Positions 24,777 to 36,959 of a stretch of 64,000 nt of DNA are shown piece by piece. This DNA is from Voacanga thouarsii. Lineage: Eukaryota; Streptophyta; Magnoliopsida; Gentianales; Apocynaceae. Made by a program: the position numbers and the translations under genes. Each line of letters begins with the position of its first letter. Within the stretch, counting starts at the first letter, position 1. The DNA is taken from the NCBI GenBank assembly GCA_026120185.1, contig JANUWF010001477.1:62001-126000 (forward strand), read 5' to 3'. The notes under the pieces were generated by a model. The model was not told the origin of the DNA and did not search any database. It saw only the letters and a list, made by a program, of their open reading frames with translations.

Positions 24777-25600
24777 ATGTTTTTTGGCAATATTTCAGCA
24801 ATGTCTGTTTTCAGTCCATTGTTAATTATTCTCAAGGAGGATAAGTTGACATGCTCAAATTATGTGGACTGGAAAAGGAACTTGAACATAGTACTCACTG
24901 CCGAGGAATACAAGTATGTTCTTAAGGATCCCTGTCCTGTGATTGGAGAAGATTCCATTGATCAGGAGCAAGAGGCCGAGAAGGTATGGAAGAAAACTGA
25001 TGAGATAGCTAAGTGCTATATGTTGACTTCCATGTCTAGTGTGCTCCAATCTAAGCATGAGCACATGGCCACTGCGTACGATATGGATTTATCATTGCTT
25101 ATCATATTTGTTGACAAGAGCCGGCCCACAAGGCAGGAAGCTCTTAGGGCAATCATGAATACTAGGATGGTTGAGGGGGCATCAGTTCAAGAGTATTTGC
25201 TCAAGATGATTGTCTACTTCAAGAAGGCCGAGGTCCTAGGCACAACAATAGATCCTTAGAGCCAAATTAACATGGTTCCTGAAATGTTGCCTGATTCATA
25301 TTCACAGTTCAAGTTGAACTACACAATGAACAAATTGGATATGAATCTCACGGAGCTTATGAAAGAGCTCACGACGGTCGAGAAGATCATGAAGCCTATG
25401 TAAGACGTTTTGGTCTCTCATTTTGCTTCTTCTAGAATTAGGGAAAAGCTTAAGAAATTCAAGAAGAGGTAGGTTCAGAACAATGCAGGAGCCCAGCCCA
25501 AAGCATCTAGTCATGCCAAGCCTAACGGGCAACCCAAAGGTAAATGTTTCAAGTGTGGCAAGAAAGGGCATTGGAAGAAAGATTGTTCAGACTTCTTAGC
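24777..25600 (+). pseudogene. Copia D gag
   Basis: The likely start is the ATG at 24801 (MSVFSPLLIILKEDKL). The UBN2/Retrotran_gag type N-terminus follows (LTCSNYVDWKRNLNIVLTAE), then WKKTDEIAKCYMLTSMSSVL and the helix-rich middle. A CCHC zinc knuckle, CFKCGKKGHWKKDC, lies near 25547-25590 and would bind RNA in the virus-like particle. Stops interrupt at 25257-25259 and several later sites. Length about 260 codons, normal for copia. Confidence 0.88.
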
Positions 25601-25649
25601 TAAGTCTACTTCAAGTATTGCTCTATACCTAGAATCAATTTTGATGATT

Positions 25650-28570
25650 AGATCAACATCTTCCTGGATAGTTGATTTTGGAGCCACTGACTATGTCTGT
25701 AACTTTTTATAGGGGTTTAGAAAGATAAGGAGACTCACTAAGGGTGAACATGGACTTCAAGTAGGGAATAGAACAAGAATATGAGCTGAAGCAGTGAGAG
25801 ATCTTGAGCTTATTATTATTTTTATTATTTTGTAATAGGAAGTTACTTTTAAAAGATATGTTATATGTTTCCTATTTTAAACATAATTTGATTTTAGTTT
25901 CTAAATTGATGAATCAAGGATATTCTGTTTCTTTCTATTCTGGTGTTTCCATCAGTAGAAATGGTAATTTAATTTGTACAAGAAACATGTATGGAATTTT
26001 TTTTTTATATACATCCTATTAGAAATCAAATAAATAATATTCAAACTAAATCTCATAATAAAAAGAGAAAGACTATGTCAAATAACTTGTATTTATGGCA
26101 TTTAAGATTAGGACATATAAATCCCAATCGGATTCAGAGGCTAATCCATGATAGACCTTTAAGTTCATTGAGATTGGAAGAATGGCCTCAATGTGAATCT
26201 TGCCTTAAAGGTAAAATGACCAAAAGGTCCTTTACCAAAAAGGCAGATAGATCCACAAAAATACTAGCATTAGTTCATATAGATATTTGTGGTCCGATGA
26301 CTACACCAGCAAAAGGAGATTACAAGTACTTTATCATTTTCACAGATGATCACACTCATTTTGGTTATATTTATCTGATAAGGTGCAAGCCTGACTTTTT
26401 TGATAAATTCAAAGAGTTTAAGGTTGAAGTGGAGCATTAAACAAGTAAATTAATTAAAGCTTTGAGATCGGATCGTGGTGGAGAGTACCTCCTTGGTAAG
26501 TTTAAGAATTACGTGGTACATCATAGCATATTATATCAGTTAACTATGCTTGGGACTCCCTAGTAGAACGGAATAGCTAAGACAAGAAACAAAACTTTAA
26601 TTGAAATGGTCAAAAGCATGATGAGTCATGCGTTTTTTCCTATTTCTTTTTGGGGATATGCCTTAGAAATAGTAGAATATATTTTGAATTTAGTACCTTC
26701 CAAATCAGTACCTATGACACCCTATAAGATGTGGACTGGACGAAAGTCCAATTTGAACCATCTCAAGATATGGAGTTGTCCAGGTTATGTGCTGACAAAA
26801 GAAAGTAAGTTAGAACCAAGATCAGAGTTATGCTACTTCGTTAGGTATCCAAAAGGAATGAGAGGTGGATATTTTTATCATCCTCAAGAGCATAAGGTAC
26901 TTGTTAGTAGTAATGCTAGATACTTAGAGGATGAACAAGTTACATCCACCACGGGTTCAAGTAGAATAGAGTTAAAAGAGAAGTTGGTCACTGATGCAAC
27001 TTCAGGTACTTCTAACACCCCGATCGAGGAACCAAGAGAAATACTACTGGATGTTCCTATACAAACTGAGCCTCGTCACAGTGGAAGGATTACAAGAGTT
27101 CCAGAAAGATAGATTGGAGAAATCTATAATCTACTCTTTGGTCATCAAGAATAAGATCTCACTAGATATGAGGATGCTATTGTTGATGTTGATGCAAACA
27201 AATGGCAGCTAGCCATGAATACCAAGATTGAATCTATGTACCTCAATCAGGTCTGGGATCTTATCACTACACCTAATGGGATAAAGCCAATTGGGTGTAA
27301 ATGGGTATACAAGAGGAAGAGAGGTGCGTATTAGAAGTTTGAAACCTAGAAAGCAAGGTTAGTTGCTAAAGGTTATACTCAGAAAGAATAGATCAATTAT
27401 GAGAAAATCTTTTTACCAGTAGCCATGCTTAATTCTATCCGCATTCTCTTAGCCATCACATGCCATTATGATTATGAGATATAGCAAATAGATATCAAGA
27501 AGGCTTTCTTAAATGGCTATCTTAGCAAAAATATTTATACGTCTTAGCCAAAATGTTTTGTTGCTAGAGGTCAAGAACAAATGGTCTATAAGCTTAAGAA
27601 GTCCATATATGGACTTAAGTAAGTGTCGCGAGCATGGAACATACGTTTCGATGAAACTGTGAAGGCTTATGGTTTCATTTAAAACGTGGATGAACCATGT
27701 GTGTATAGGAAATCAAATAGTGGCAAAGTGATGTTCTTGGTACTTTATGTAGATGACATTCTACTCATTGAAAATGATGTAGGGACATTATCATCTGTTA
27801 AGGTTTGGCTATCTAGTCAATTTAGTATGAAAGACATGGGAGAAACTAGCTACATTCTATGTATTAAATTTCTTAGAGATAGAAAGTAGAGAATGTTAGG
27901 CTTATCCCAATCTACTTATATTGACAAAATATTGATCAAGTACAACATGGATCAATGTAAAGGGGCTATTATACCCTTTAGACATGGATTATCCTTATCT
28001 TCCAAGTAATGTCCTCAGACACACGAAGATAAGCAGAAAATGAGCAGGATTCCTTATGTTTCGGCTGTGGGAAGTCTCATATATGTTATGCTTTGTATTA
28101 GGCCAGATATCTGCTTTGCAGTAGGTATGGTTAGTAGACATCAGTCAAACTCAAGGGAAGCTCACTGGAGAAATATCAAACAATCCAGCATTGCAGATTT
28201 TACCATGGAATCTAAGTATGTTGCTGCTTCAGAAGCTTCTAAAGAAGTTATGTGGCTCCGAAAGTTCCTCATAGAACTTAGAGTAGTACCACATATGGAT
28301 AGGCCTATCACAATTTATTGTGACAAAACCGGAGTAGTGTTACAATACAAGGAACCTCGGAACTATAGGAAGGGCAAGCACATAAAGAGGAAGTATCACA
28401 TAAAGAGGAAGTATCACATCATCCAGGAGTGAATCCAAAAACGGGAGATTGTGGTTGATCAGATTTTCTTTGTCAACAATCTGGCAGATCCCTTTACCAA
28501 GCATTTGATGGAAAAGGTGTTTCGCAGACACATAGATGTCATAGGAGTAGGCACTTATGGATTTTTTTAG
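25650..28570 (+). pseudogene. Copia D pol: protease, integrase, RT, RNase H
   Basis: The protease box is degraded (WIVDFGATDYVC for the usual DSGA). GAG-pre-integrase is LYLWHLRLGHINPNRI (about 26090) with CESCLKGKMTKRSF. The integrase core follows (LVHIDICGPM, FTDDHTHFGYIYLI, LRSDRGGEY), then FWGYALEIVEYILNLVPSK. RT runs from about 27230 with YVDDILLIENDV at about 27748-27782. RNase H is at 28040-28560 (IADFTMESKYVAASEASKEV). RNase H lacks about 55-60 residues between HWRN and IKQS near 28170, and carries a tandem 18-bp duplication at about 28379-28414. Stops at former Gln and Trp codons are frequent. Non-functional. Confidence 0.92.
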
Positions 28571-28593
28571 TCTTTGTAGTGCAAGTGTGAGAT

Positions 28594-30453
28594 TGTTGGA
28601 AAGTATGCCATCAAAGACTGCATTTTCTTTAAATATATTTCAAATAGACTCGGTGTCAGGTGGGTTCACTGGACCTAGCACTTAGTCTACTCTGCCAAGC
28701 CGGAGTTCTTGAAAAATAGAACAGACTTGACGCTGGGTAGGTCCAATGGACCTGGTGCCAGGTCCACTAAATTTATTGAACTTAGTTTGTCTCTTAAATT
28801 ATTGCACATTTAAGGTCCAAATGTGACAAGTATGTGTTTGGTCGTTCTTTATAGTAAGGTATAAATTATGGGTACTTGTTATACAAGTAAAATTGAGTTC
28901 TTAGTGGTTTAATGGAATTGAGCATTTCATCAAGATAAAACTATTATGCCATAAGTTCCAATGAGGAATGGTTTATCTTAAATCAGTGAGTAGTTCACTT
29001 ACATTTTTGGCATAAACGTATTACGAATACATAGAACTGGACCTGTAGTAGTAGTCTCTCTTAAAGTACTATAATTATAAAGACCGGACTATTACTGCTA
29101 CAGCGTGGGTGGATACTTTTACACTTGAGTATAAGTTGGTGGTCTAGCAAATCTAGGGTCTTGTACTTTAACGTGTGTTGGGTGAGATTTTTTTTGTAAG
29201 ATCAATAACCTTGTACGTTGGGTGTATTATTCTAGTTAGTTAAAATGTACTCATGCAATAGAGTTTCTATGCTTCATTTTCTAAAGTTAAATCAACCCCT
29301 TGTGATTGTCTAGGATAATCTAATAATCTAGGGCCCTGTGAACATGACTCTAGTATGTGTGCTTTTGGGTAGCTTCCAATGATAAGCAAGTACATTCGAG
29401 TGAGTCACGGATTCTCGGACTAGAAATTTAAGGATAGTAGATCTCTTTGAGATGGGTGTTAGTACATTTATCCTATCTTATTGATGGGTGATACTTAGAG
29501 AGGTATTTCCATTATTTCACCTATAGGTCGGAGACATTGTTTTAGCAATATTATTTTTAGGGTCAATATTTTCATGTGGTGATAAATGAAAATAGTTAAA
29601 ATGGTAAAATGCAACTATTTGATAATAAGGGCATTTTGGTCATTTTAGTAGCTATGAATAATATGTCTCTTGATCCTCAGAGTAGCTTAAGTCACCTTGG
29701 TATTGTTTAGACACAATTTGGGCTTCATGGATAATTATTTAGAAGAGAAATAAAATTTATTCTAAGAGTCCAATTAGAATTAATTAATTAGTCTTAGGTT
29801 TTTCATAAAACCCAAAAAAGATAATTAATGAATTTAGAAAATTGGGTTGGAATAAATTATTTCATTGGGTTGATATATGTTGGCATATATTAAGAGTCCA
29901 AATAGAAATTGTCTTGGGTATTTGATAAAACCCAAGAAAGATAATAAAAAGTATTGGTTTATTAGCACAACACAAGCCCATTAGGGCTTAGTGTGTTTTG
30001 GCCCACTAGGGTTTCATTAAGCCCTAGGGTGACCAAAATATATAGAGAAGAGATGGAAATTTTTCCCAACCCAAGATCTCTACCTCTTGTATGTGTAGCC
30101 ACCTTTCCTCTTGTGTTTTCTCTTATTTCTCTCATTTCTCTCTTGGAGTGGATCTTGGTTATCCAAAGGAGCTTTCACCAAGCTAACCCATGATTAAGGT
30201 AGAGTCATACTTCCAATGACTAAGAGAAGAAGCTTGGAGAAGTTTGATGCGTAGGAGTAGAATACTGGTTGGAATACCAATCAAACCACCGAGGCCTCCT
30301 TCTCCCTTTCCATCACAAGATCGAGTGCAACCGGCATCTTGTTAGTTAATCTATGACCAAACAATAAAGTAAGTACTCTCTCCTAGATGTGGATAGGAAA
30401 ACTGAAAATTTTCTATTGAATTTTCTTTGATGTTTTTCATTTTTTATGCTTCA
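28594..30453 (+). repeat. 3' LTR of copia D (1860 bp)
   Basis: It starts TGTTGGAAAGTATG after the tract GCAAGTGTGAGAT and ends TTTTTATGCTTCA. Collinear with 21152-23028. Confidence 0.92.
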
Positions 30454-30458
30454 TCATG
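30454..30458 (+). other. Target-site duplication, right copy (TCATG)
   Basis: Matches 21147-21151 exactly; TNP2 sequence resumes at 30459. Confidence 0.95.
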
Positions 30459-31441
30459 CATATCAATGGGGGAAGATTAAATGGAGTAAGTATAACTGGC
30501 CAATATGAATATTGTTTTCCAGACATCCCAAATATAGCAAACCCATCTGTTTACATTCCAAGCCTTACATTCCGCACCTCCTTTGAAAAATCAGGATGGT
30601 ATGCATCAAACTGTTTTCAAGCCTCGCCATCATAGGGAAGACTTATGTACATATCCTCCCTAATGCTCTTTGTATTCCATCTCATGTGTGATGTAGTCGT
30701 TTTGGATGCATAGAACCATTGCAATCTAGGTGTTATTGGAAAAAAAAATACATCTTCTTAACGGTTTTCTCCTTCTGCATGCTACTCCCCAAAAAACACA
30801 TCTTCGTAACGGGTATCTCCTTCTACTTAGCCAATATGAATATTGTTTCCCCTCCTTAACTTACAATCTCTTCGGGAAATATCATCTTTCCAATAAAGCA
30901 TACATACATTCGTGCATACATCTATTTTTTGAATAGGTAAACCAAGACCAGATACCAATTTCTTAAACTCAAAGAAATCATCTGGAATTTTATTAGAGCC
31001 TAGTACCACCTCCTTCATGAGTTGCACCGCTTGGTTAAAATATCTCTTTGATATATTAGTTTTTGACTTGATATTTAACAGCTGAGAGACAAGTGAAAAC
31101 TCTGAGTTGCTCGAACACCCTTTAGATATTGGCGTGTCAGCAGCTCGCAACATGTCATAGAACATCTGTGCTTCTGCATTTGGAGGTTCATCAACAAACT
31201 ATTCAGATGGCCCAGTCTCCACAAACTCAGGCCTTGCGGCATCTAAAACCATTTCTCGAAAGGGGTTGCTGGAACAAGTTTCACCACCAGTATTAATCAA
31301 AACCGTTGCGGGCTCTCTCGATATTGTATGATACGGTTTACCATGACAAGCCCATCGTCGGCAGTTACCAACAAATCTATATTTGTATAAATGAATTTCG
31401 GCTTTGGGCAGGGCCAAATGCTTCTTATTCATACACTTTAA

Positions 31442-31446
31442 GCATG
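31442..31446 (+). other. Target-site duplication, left copy (GCATG)
   Basis: GCATG precedes the LTR at 31447 and is repeated at 40590-40594. Confidence 0.95.
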
Positions 31447-31786
31447 TGTTGGGTATCTCAGACTCGTATCCTATACGACGCAGCGGAAAATAAAACAAGA
31501 TACCATCTCAGGACTCGCCAATGTGTGGAAAACAAGACATAAAGATAATAAAGGTAACAACTTTTTACCTTTGTTTGATCGTCCAAAGAACAAAATTTCT
31601 TCTTCAAGTCAAGGCGTGATCCAGCAATCCTCTAGATCCAACTTCACGAGAGTGGAACGTCTAACCACTATAATCATAGTGTGTGATTATCTCTAATAGT
31701 AATCCACGCAAAGGAATATTTAAGCACCAAAATTGCCTATGCGAATAGAAAAAGATGGCGACTAGGGCTGTTTTCGTTTTCTGCAA

Positions 31787-31841
<55 letters not shown>

Positions 31842-33201
31842 AGACGTTTTGTTTTGTGGCTCCCATTTTTGTATGAATCACCTTTCTAGGGTTTCGTGTG
31901 ACTCATAATATATGTCACACAAAAATTCCTTCCAAAACTAAGAATTCTAATCATATTAGAATTCCCTAATTGTAATTGGAAACATCAAATTCTTACAATT
32001 ACAACTTGACCACAAATTATAACTAATTATAATTTGTCCACAACAACTTCTCTTTCTCTCAATTAACCCCGTTATGTTATCAAATAACATCTTGAGTATA
32101 TAATCCTCTATTGTGTGTGACCTATTAGGCTTCCCAGTCAATTGGTAGTGAACATGAATTAATTCAAACGTCTTTGAGATTAATAATCCATAATTAATTA
32201 GAATTAATCCTATTAATTCTAATCAGGATTCGTTTATTAATTCATCAATTAATAAACTCATATTCCCAGATCATGAGCGGTATCTAGCAACACATCATGA
32301 TCACCTAAGAGTCCAGGAAGTCAAGTGGCTTGATATGAACCCTTTAATTACAAACTTCAGTACAATTAACTCCTTTTACCATACAATATCTCATTCGGTT
32401 TGGAGTACGGAATTAGTGCCAACTCCCTCCAGAATTAATTCTGGCCTGAATACAATAGTACTTGTACCAGAAACCCACTACTCTAGAAGTGTATCAATTA
32501 AAACTATTTCCAATACACAATTGCCTTGGCTAAGGACTTTCCGAGTAGTAATTCCTACAAGTAGCAGTGAGATATTCGCCCCTACTATTAAGAGTGGTGA
32601 ATCCTTTATTGACCCTCTCAACTACTTTCGTTTACCTCACAATGTACCCAATATCCATCTCATAGGCGGCCCTCGACCAAGCTTCGGATATTGGAACTAA
32701 AGTACAAAGCTTAGCAAACAAAGTACCTTGGAGGTCTCAAGTCTAAGGATACTTGCACGTATGCTATATTGAGATTATATCACTGGCACTAAATAGTTAT
32801 CTATATGATTATCTCAATGCTAGGTCATCCAATGAACTTGTTCTATTAACAACCATCCATGTGTTAACTTTGAGTATCTCAATACTCACGGTTATGAGAA
32901 CCACCGCCTGATCAAATCAGGAAGTCTAACACATGCTAGTCGTAACGCATTAATGATGTCCTGTCTCATTAATACTATGACTAGGGACTATTTAAGTACT
33001 AACACTATCCAGTGTTGTAGGAATCTCATATCATAATCTCTATCATGATTTTCTTAACACAGTGTTATACTAGGGACTTTATCGAACAGTTATATTATTT
33101 AAAGTAAAGAAAAGAACTATAAGATAAATAATATCTTTTATTAAAATAAAATGTGTCATATAGAATATACAACTGATTGCCTCTAGAGCACAACACTAAC
33201 A
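31447..33201 (-). repeat. 3' LTR of copia C (1755 bp)
   Basis: Plus-strand TGTTGGGTATCTCAGACTCG ... GAGCACAACACTAACA. It contains (GA)n at 31793-31835. The element purine tract, AGTGTAAGTGGGAGTTT on the minus strand, adjoins at 33202-33218. Confidence 0.92.
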
Positions 33202-33215
33202 AACTCCCACTTACA

Positions 33216-35993
33216 CTAGAGCCAATCGTTCATGTATCTAATACCGAATGACTCAACATGACAATCATATTTCTTTTGGGATAGTGCTTTTGTAAGCGGG
33301 TCGGTTATGTTCTCATTCGTGGGAACTCTCTCTATGTTGATTTTCTTAGCTTCAGTAGCGGCTATGTACTTAGCTTCTGTCGTAGAGTTGGCAATAATCT
33401 CTTGTTTGGAACTTTTCCAACTTATTGCCCCTCCGCACAATGTAAACACGTAGCCAGATTGCGATTTGAAATCATCTTTGTCAGATTGAAAACTGGCATC
33501 AGTATACCCATTAATTTTCAAATCACATTCTCCATATACCAAGAACATATCCTTAGTCCTTTATAAGTACTCCAGAATGTTCTTTACATCCGTCCAATGA
33601 CCCTTACCAAGGTAAGATTGGTATCTACTCGTCAAACTAAGAGCACAAGATATATCGAGCCTAATACATATCATAACGTACATGATAGATCCAACTACCA
33701 AGGCATATAGAATCTTACTCATGCAATCCCTTTCAACTTGTATCTTGGGAGACATCGACTTTGAAAGACTTACACCATGTGACATGGGTAAGAATCCATT
33801 TTTGGATTGATCCATGCTAAACCTCTTTAGCACTTTATCTATGTATGTAGACTGCGAAAGACCTAGCAACCCGTTGGATCTATCTCTATAGATCCTTATC
33901 CCGAGAATATAGGTTACTTCTCCAAGGTCTTTCATGGAGAATTATTTGGACAACCAAACTTTAACCGTTTGCAAGACAGGTATATCATTTCTCATTAGCA
34001 ATATGTCATCTACATAAAGTAATAAGAAAACGATTGCACTCCCACTAACCTTCTTGTATACACAAGGCTCATCCATGTTTTGAATAAAACCAAACTCTTT
34101 GATTGTTTCATCAAAATGGATATTCCAACTCCTAGAAGCTTGCTTAAATCCATAAATGAACCTTTGCAGCTTGCACACTTTTGTGCTATCATTGGATGTG
34201 AAACCCTCAGGTTGTGTCATATATACTTCCTCAGTCAGATTTCTATTTAGGAAAGTTATTTTCATATCCATTTGCCAAATCTCATAATCATAATGAGCAA
34301 CAATGGCTAGGAGTATCCTGATGGATTTCAACATGGCTACTGGCGAGAAGGTTTCATCATAGTCTATACCATGTTGTTGACAATAACCCTTCGCCACTAG
34401 TCGTGCTTTATAGGTAACTAAGTTACCATCCATGTCTATTTTCTTCTTGAAAACCCACTTGCACCCAATAGGTTTAATTTCTTTGGGTGGATCAACCAAA
34501 GTTTATACTTGGTTGTCGTACATGAAATCCATCTCTGACTTTATGGCCTTAAGCCATTTGCTATATTCTGAACTATTCAAAACATCATTGTAGGTAGTAG
34601 GCTCATCTTCATCTATGAGTAATACGTCATTGTGGTCACTAATGAGAAATCCATATCTCTCAGGTGCCACACGTATTCTACTATATCTACAAGGTTCTTG
34701 TGTATTAGAAGGTTTATCTATTCTCTCAATAGATGTGGGGTTAGACGGTTGATCCTTGTTTGTTTGATCTTCATGAACTTCACTAAATTCAATCTTACTC
34801 CCACTGTCCCCTTTGAGCATGTGCTCCTTCTCTAAGAAGACGGCATGCTTCAAAACAAACAATTTGTTTTCAGAAGGTAGGTAGAAGTAATATCCGAAAG
34901 ATTCTTTCGGATATCCCACAAACAAATATTTGTAAGACTTATTATCAAATTTGTCTGACGGTGGCCTTTTGACAAAGGCAGAACAACCCCATACTCGTAA
35001 GTGAGATAACTTTAGTCTCTTACCAAAGAACATCTCAAATGGGATAGTATCAACCGATTTTGTCGGAACTCTGTTTAGTACATAAACAGAAGTATCTAGT
35101 GTATACCCCCAAAACGATTTTAGTAGGTCTGTAGAAGCCATCATGGTCCGCACCATGTCTAGAAGGGTTCGATTACTTTTCTCAGATACACCATTATGTT
35201 GAGGTGTATGTGGTGGAGTCCATTGAGATAATATCTCATTATCTTTAAGATAACTCAGAAACTCTTAGCTTAAGTATTCTCCTCATCGATCAAATCTTAG
35301 AGTCTTAATACTTTTGCCAAGTTATTTTTCTATTTCATTCTTAAAGTCTTTAAACCTTTCAAAGGCCTCAGATTTGTATTTCATTAAATGCAAATACCCG
35401 TATCGTGAGAAGTCATCGATAAAAGTTATGAAATAGTTGTAAGCTCCTCTTGTTTGTATTGACATTGGGCTACATACATCAGAATGTATGAGTTCTAACA
35501 ACTCCTTGGCCCGTTCTCCTTTTCCTGGAAAAGGAATTTTAGTCATTTTACCTAGTAAACAAGACTCGCATGTGCCATCTGATTCATAATCAAATGACCC
35601 TAAGTCACCAAGCTTGCGTAACTTAGAAACACAATTTTCATTTACATGGCCCAAATGACAATGCCATAAGTAAGAGGTGTTAGAGTTATCTATTTTAGGT
35701 TTCTTATTGTTTATATTGAGAATTGGATTATCCAAGTCTAGAACATATAAATCATTAACTAAAGTTGCTGAACCATAATGAATATCATTCAATGAAAAAG
35801 AACAACATTTATTCTTAAATATCAAATAAAGCCCATATAAGTCTAAACACACAACTGAGATAATGTTTTTCATTAAAACTGGTACAAAATAATAGTTTTG
35901 CAGTTCTAGAATTAATCCTGAAGGTAGGTTCAGCTCGTATGTCCCCACAACAAGTGCAGCAACCTTTGCCCTATTTGCAGTACGTAGGTCCAC
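33216..35993 (-). pseudogene. Copia C pol: integrase, RT, RNase H
   Basis: GAG-pre-integrase SYLWHCHLGHVNENC (about 35660) and CESCLLGKMTKIPF. Integrase core: LIHSDVCSPMS, FIDDFSRYGYLHLM. A 217-codon piece (35156-34503) carries FWGYTLDTSVYVLNRVPTKS and the integrase C-terminal part. RT (34499-33561) has GCKWVFKKKIDMDGN, ARLVAKGY, QMDMKITFLNRNL and the catalytic box YVDDILLMRND at about 34020-33990. RNase H (33548-33216) ends IRYMNDWL. A segment of about 65-70 residues is missing in frame between IAATEAKK and INIERVPTNEN (near 33345), removing part of the RNase H core. Stops are few. Confidence 0.93.
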
Positions 35994-36059
35994 ATCACCT
36001 TTCTCTAACCTTCTACTACTATTTAGTCCCTACAAGTTATTGCACAAATGAGATCTACA

Positions 36060-36959
36060 TCCGGTATCTAATACCCATATCTCATTTCTAAAGACAGCAT
36101 TTATCTCAATCATAAACATACCCGGAGTAGAAGTTGAAGTGCTTGTAAGCTTCTCCTTCTGCTTCTTGTCCTTAATGCTCTCCAAGTAGGCTTTGCAGTT
36201 GCACTTCTAGTGGCCCATCTTCTCGCAATGATGGCATAGGCCCTTGGTAGCTGTGTTCTTCTTATTCACACCACCTTTGGGTTTCATGGGAGCCTTCTTC
36301 TTCTTCTTTTGAACTTTCTTCTTAGAAGAGGAAGATTCTACCACTAAAACTGCATTGGAATCCTTCTTTATGGAGGACTCCACAGTTTTGAGAAGATTGA
36401 TCAACTCAGGAATGGTGGACTTAATCTTGTTCATCTGATAGTTAATTACAAATTGTAAGAAACTATTAGGTAAAGATTGTAGAATTATGTCAACACTTAA
36501 GTCATGATTCATTGCAAACCCGAGAGATCCAAGTTTCTCTATCAAGCCTAGCATCTTCAACCCATGAGTGGCCACAGAAGAACCCTCTGCCATTTTGCAA
36601 CGGAATAGTTACTTCAAGATCTCATATCTCTCAGTTCTGGCTTGGGCATTAAATAGCTCCCGAAGATGTAAAATGATCGATTGAGCATCCATATGCTCGT
36701 ATTATTTTTGCAACTTAGGAGTCATGGATGCCAGTATAATACATGATGCTGTATCACTATCCTTTTTGTGCCTCTTGTGGACAGCAAGCTCATCAGCATG
36801 AGCATCTTAGGCTGGTGGTGGTGGAATAGGAGCATCTAGCACGTAGAGCAACTTTTCTGATTTGAGAACGATTCTCAAATTTCTATACCAGTCGAGATAG
36901 TTTGATTTAATTAACTTGTTGGTTTCCAAGATGCTACGTAAGTTCAAGTTTGTTGACAT
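36060..36959 (-). pseudogene. Copia C gag and protease start
   Basis: ATG at 36957-36959 begins MSTNLNLRS, then the gag N-terminal motif NYLDWYRNLRIVLKSEKLLY. The middle part (36593-36207) has a lysine-rich stretch (SSSKKKVQKKKKKAPMK) and a zinc knuckle CHHCEKMGH whose next Trp codon is now TAG. The protease active site is preserved as VLDTGCRSHLCNN at about 36085-36045. Several Gln codons are TAA, for example in PPPA-stop-DAHADE near 36810. Confidence 0.88.

Larger units (their letters stand above)
21152..30453 (+). mobile_element. Full-length Ty1/copia element D inserted in the TNP2 exon
   Basis: It has two TG...CA LTRs (21152-23028 and 28594-30453), a tRNA-iMet-type primer site, gag, protease, integrase, RT and RNase H in copia order on the plus strand, and a purine tract before the 3' LTR. 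The perfect target duplication TCATG proves a simple insertion. The LTRs differ at roughly 15% of sites by eye, mostly transitions, so the insertion is old. All coding regions carry stops. The TNP2 frame is continuous from 30459 to 21146 if the element and one TCATG are subtracted. Confidence 0.95.
30454..31446 (-). pseudogene. CACTA TNP2 transposase, N-terminal middle part
   Basis: Minus-strand reading begins at the copia C insertion point (31446). The transposase-associated domain comes first (IHLYKYRFVGNCRRWACHGK; about 31400-31340), then a variable linker. The start of the Tnp2 region follows (MFYDMLRAADTPISKGC, SQLLNIKSKTNISKRYF, KKLVSGLGLPIQKIDVC, NVCMLYWKDD; 31165-30880). A stop follows TGPSE near 31197. 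The frame continues into 21151 after removal of copia D. Same gene as 18607-21151. Confidence 0.88.
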
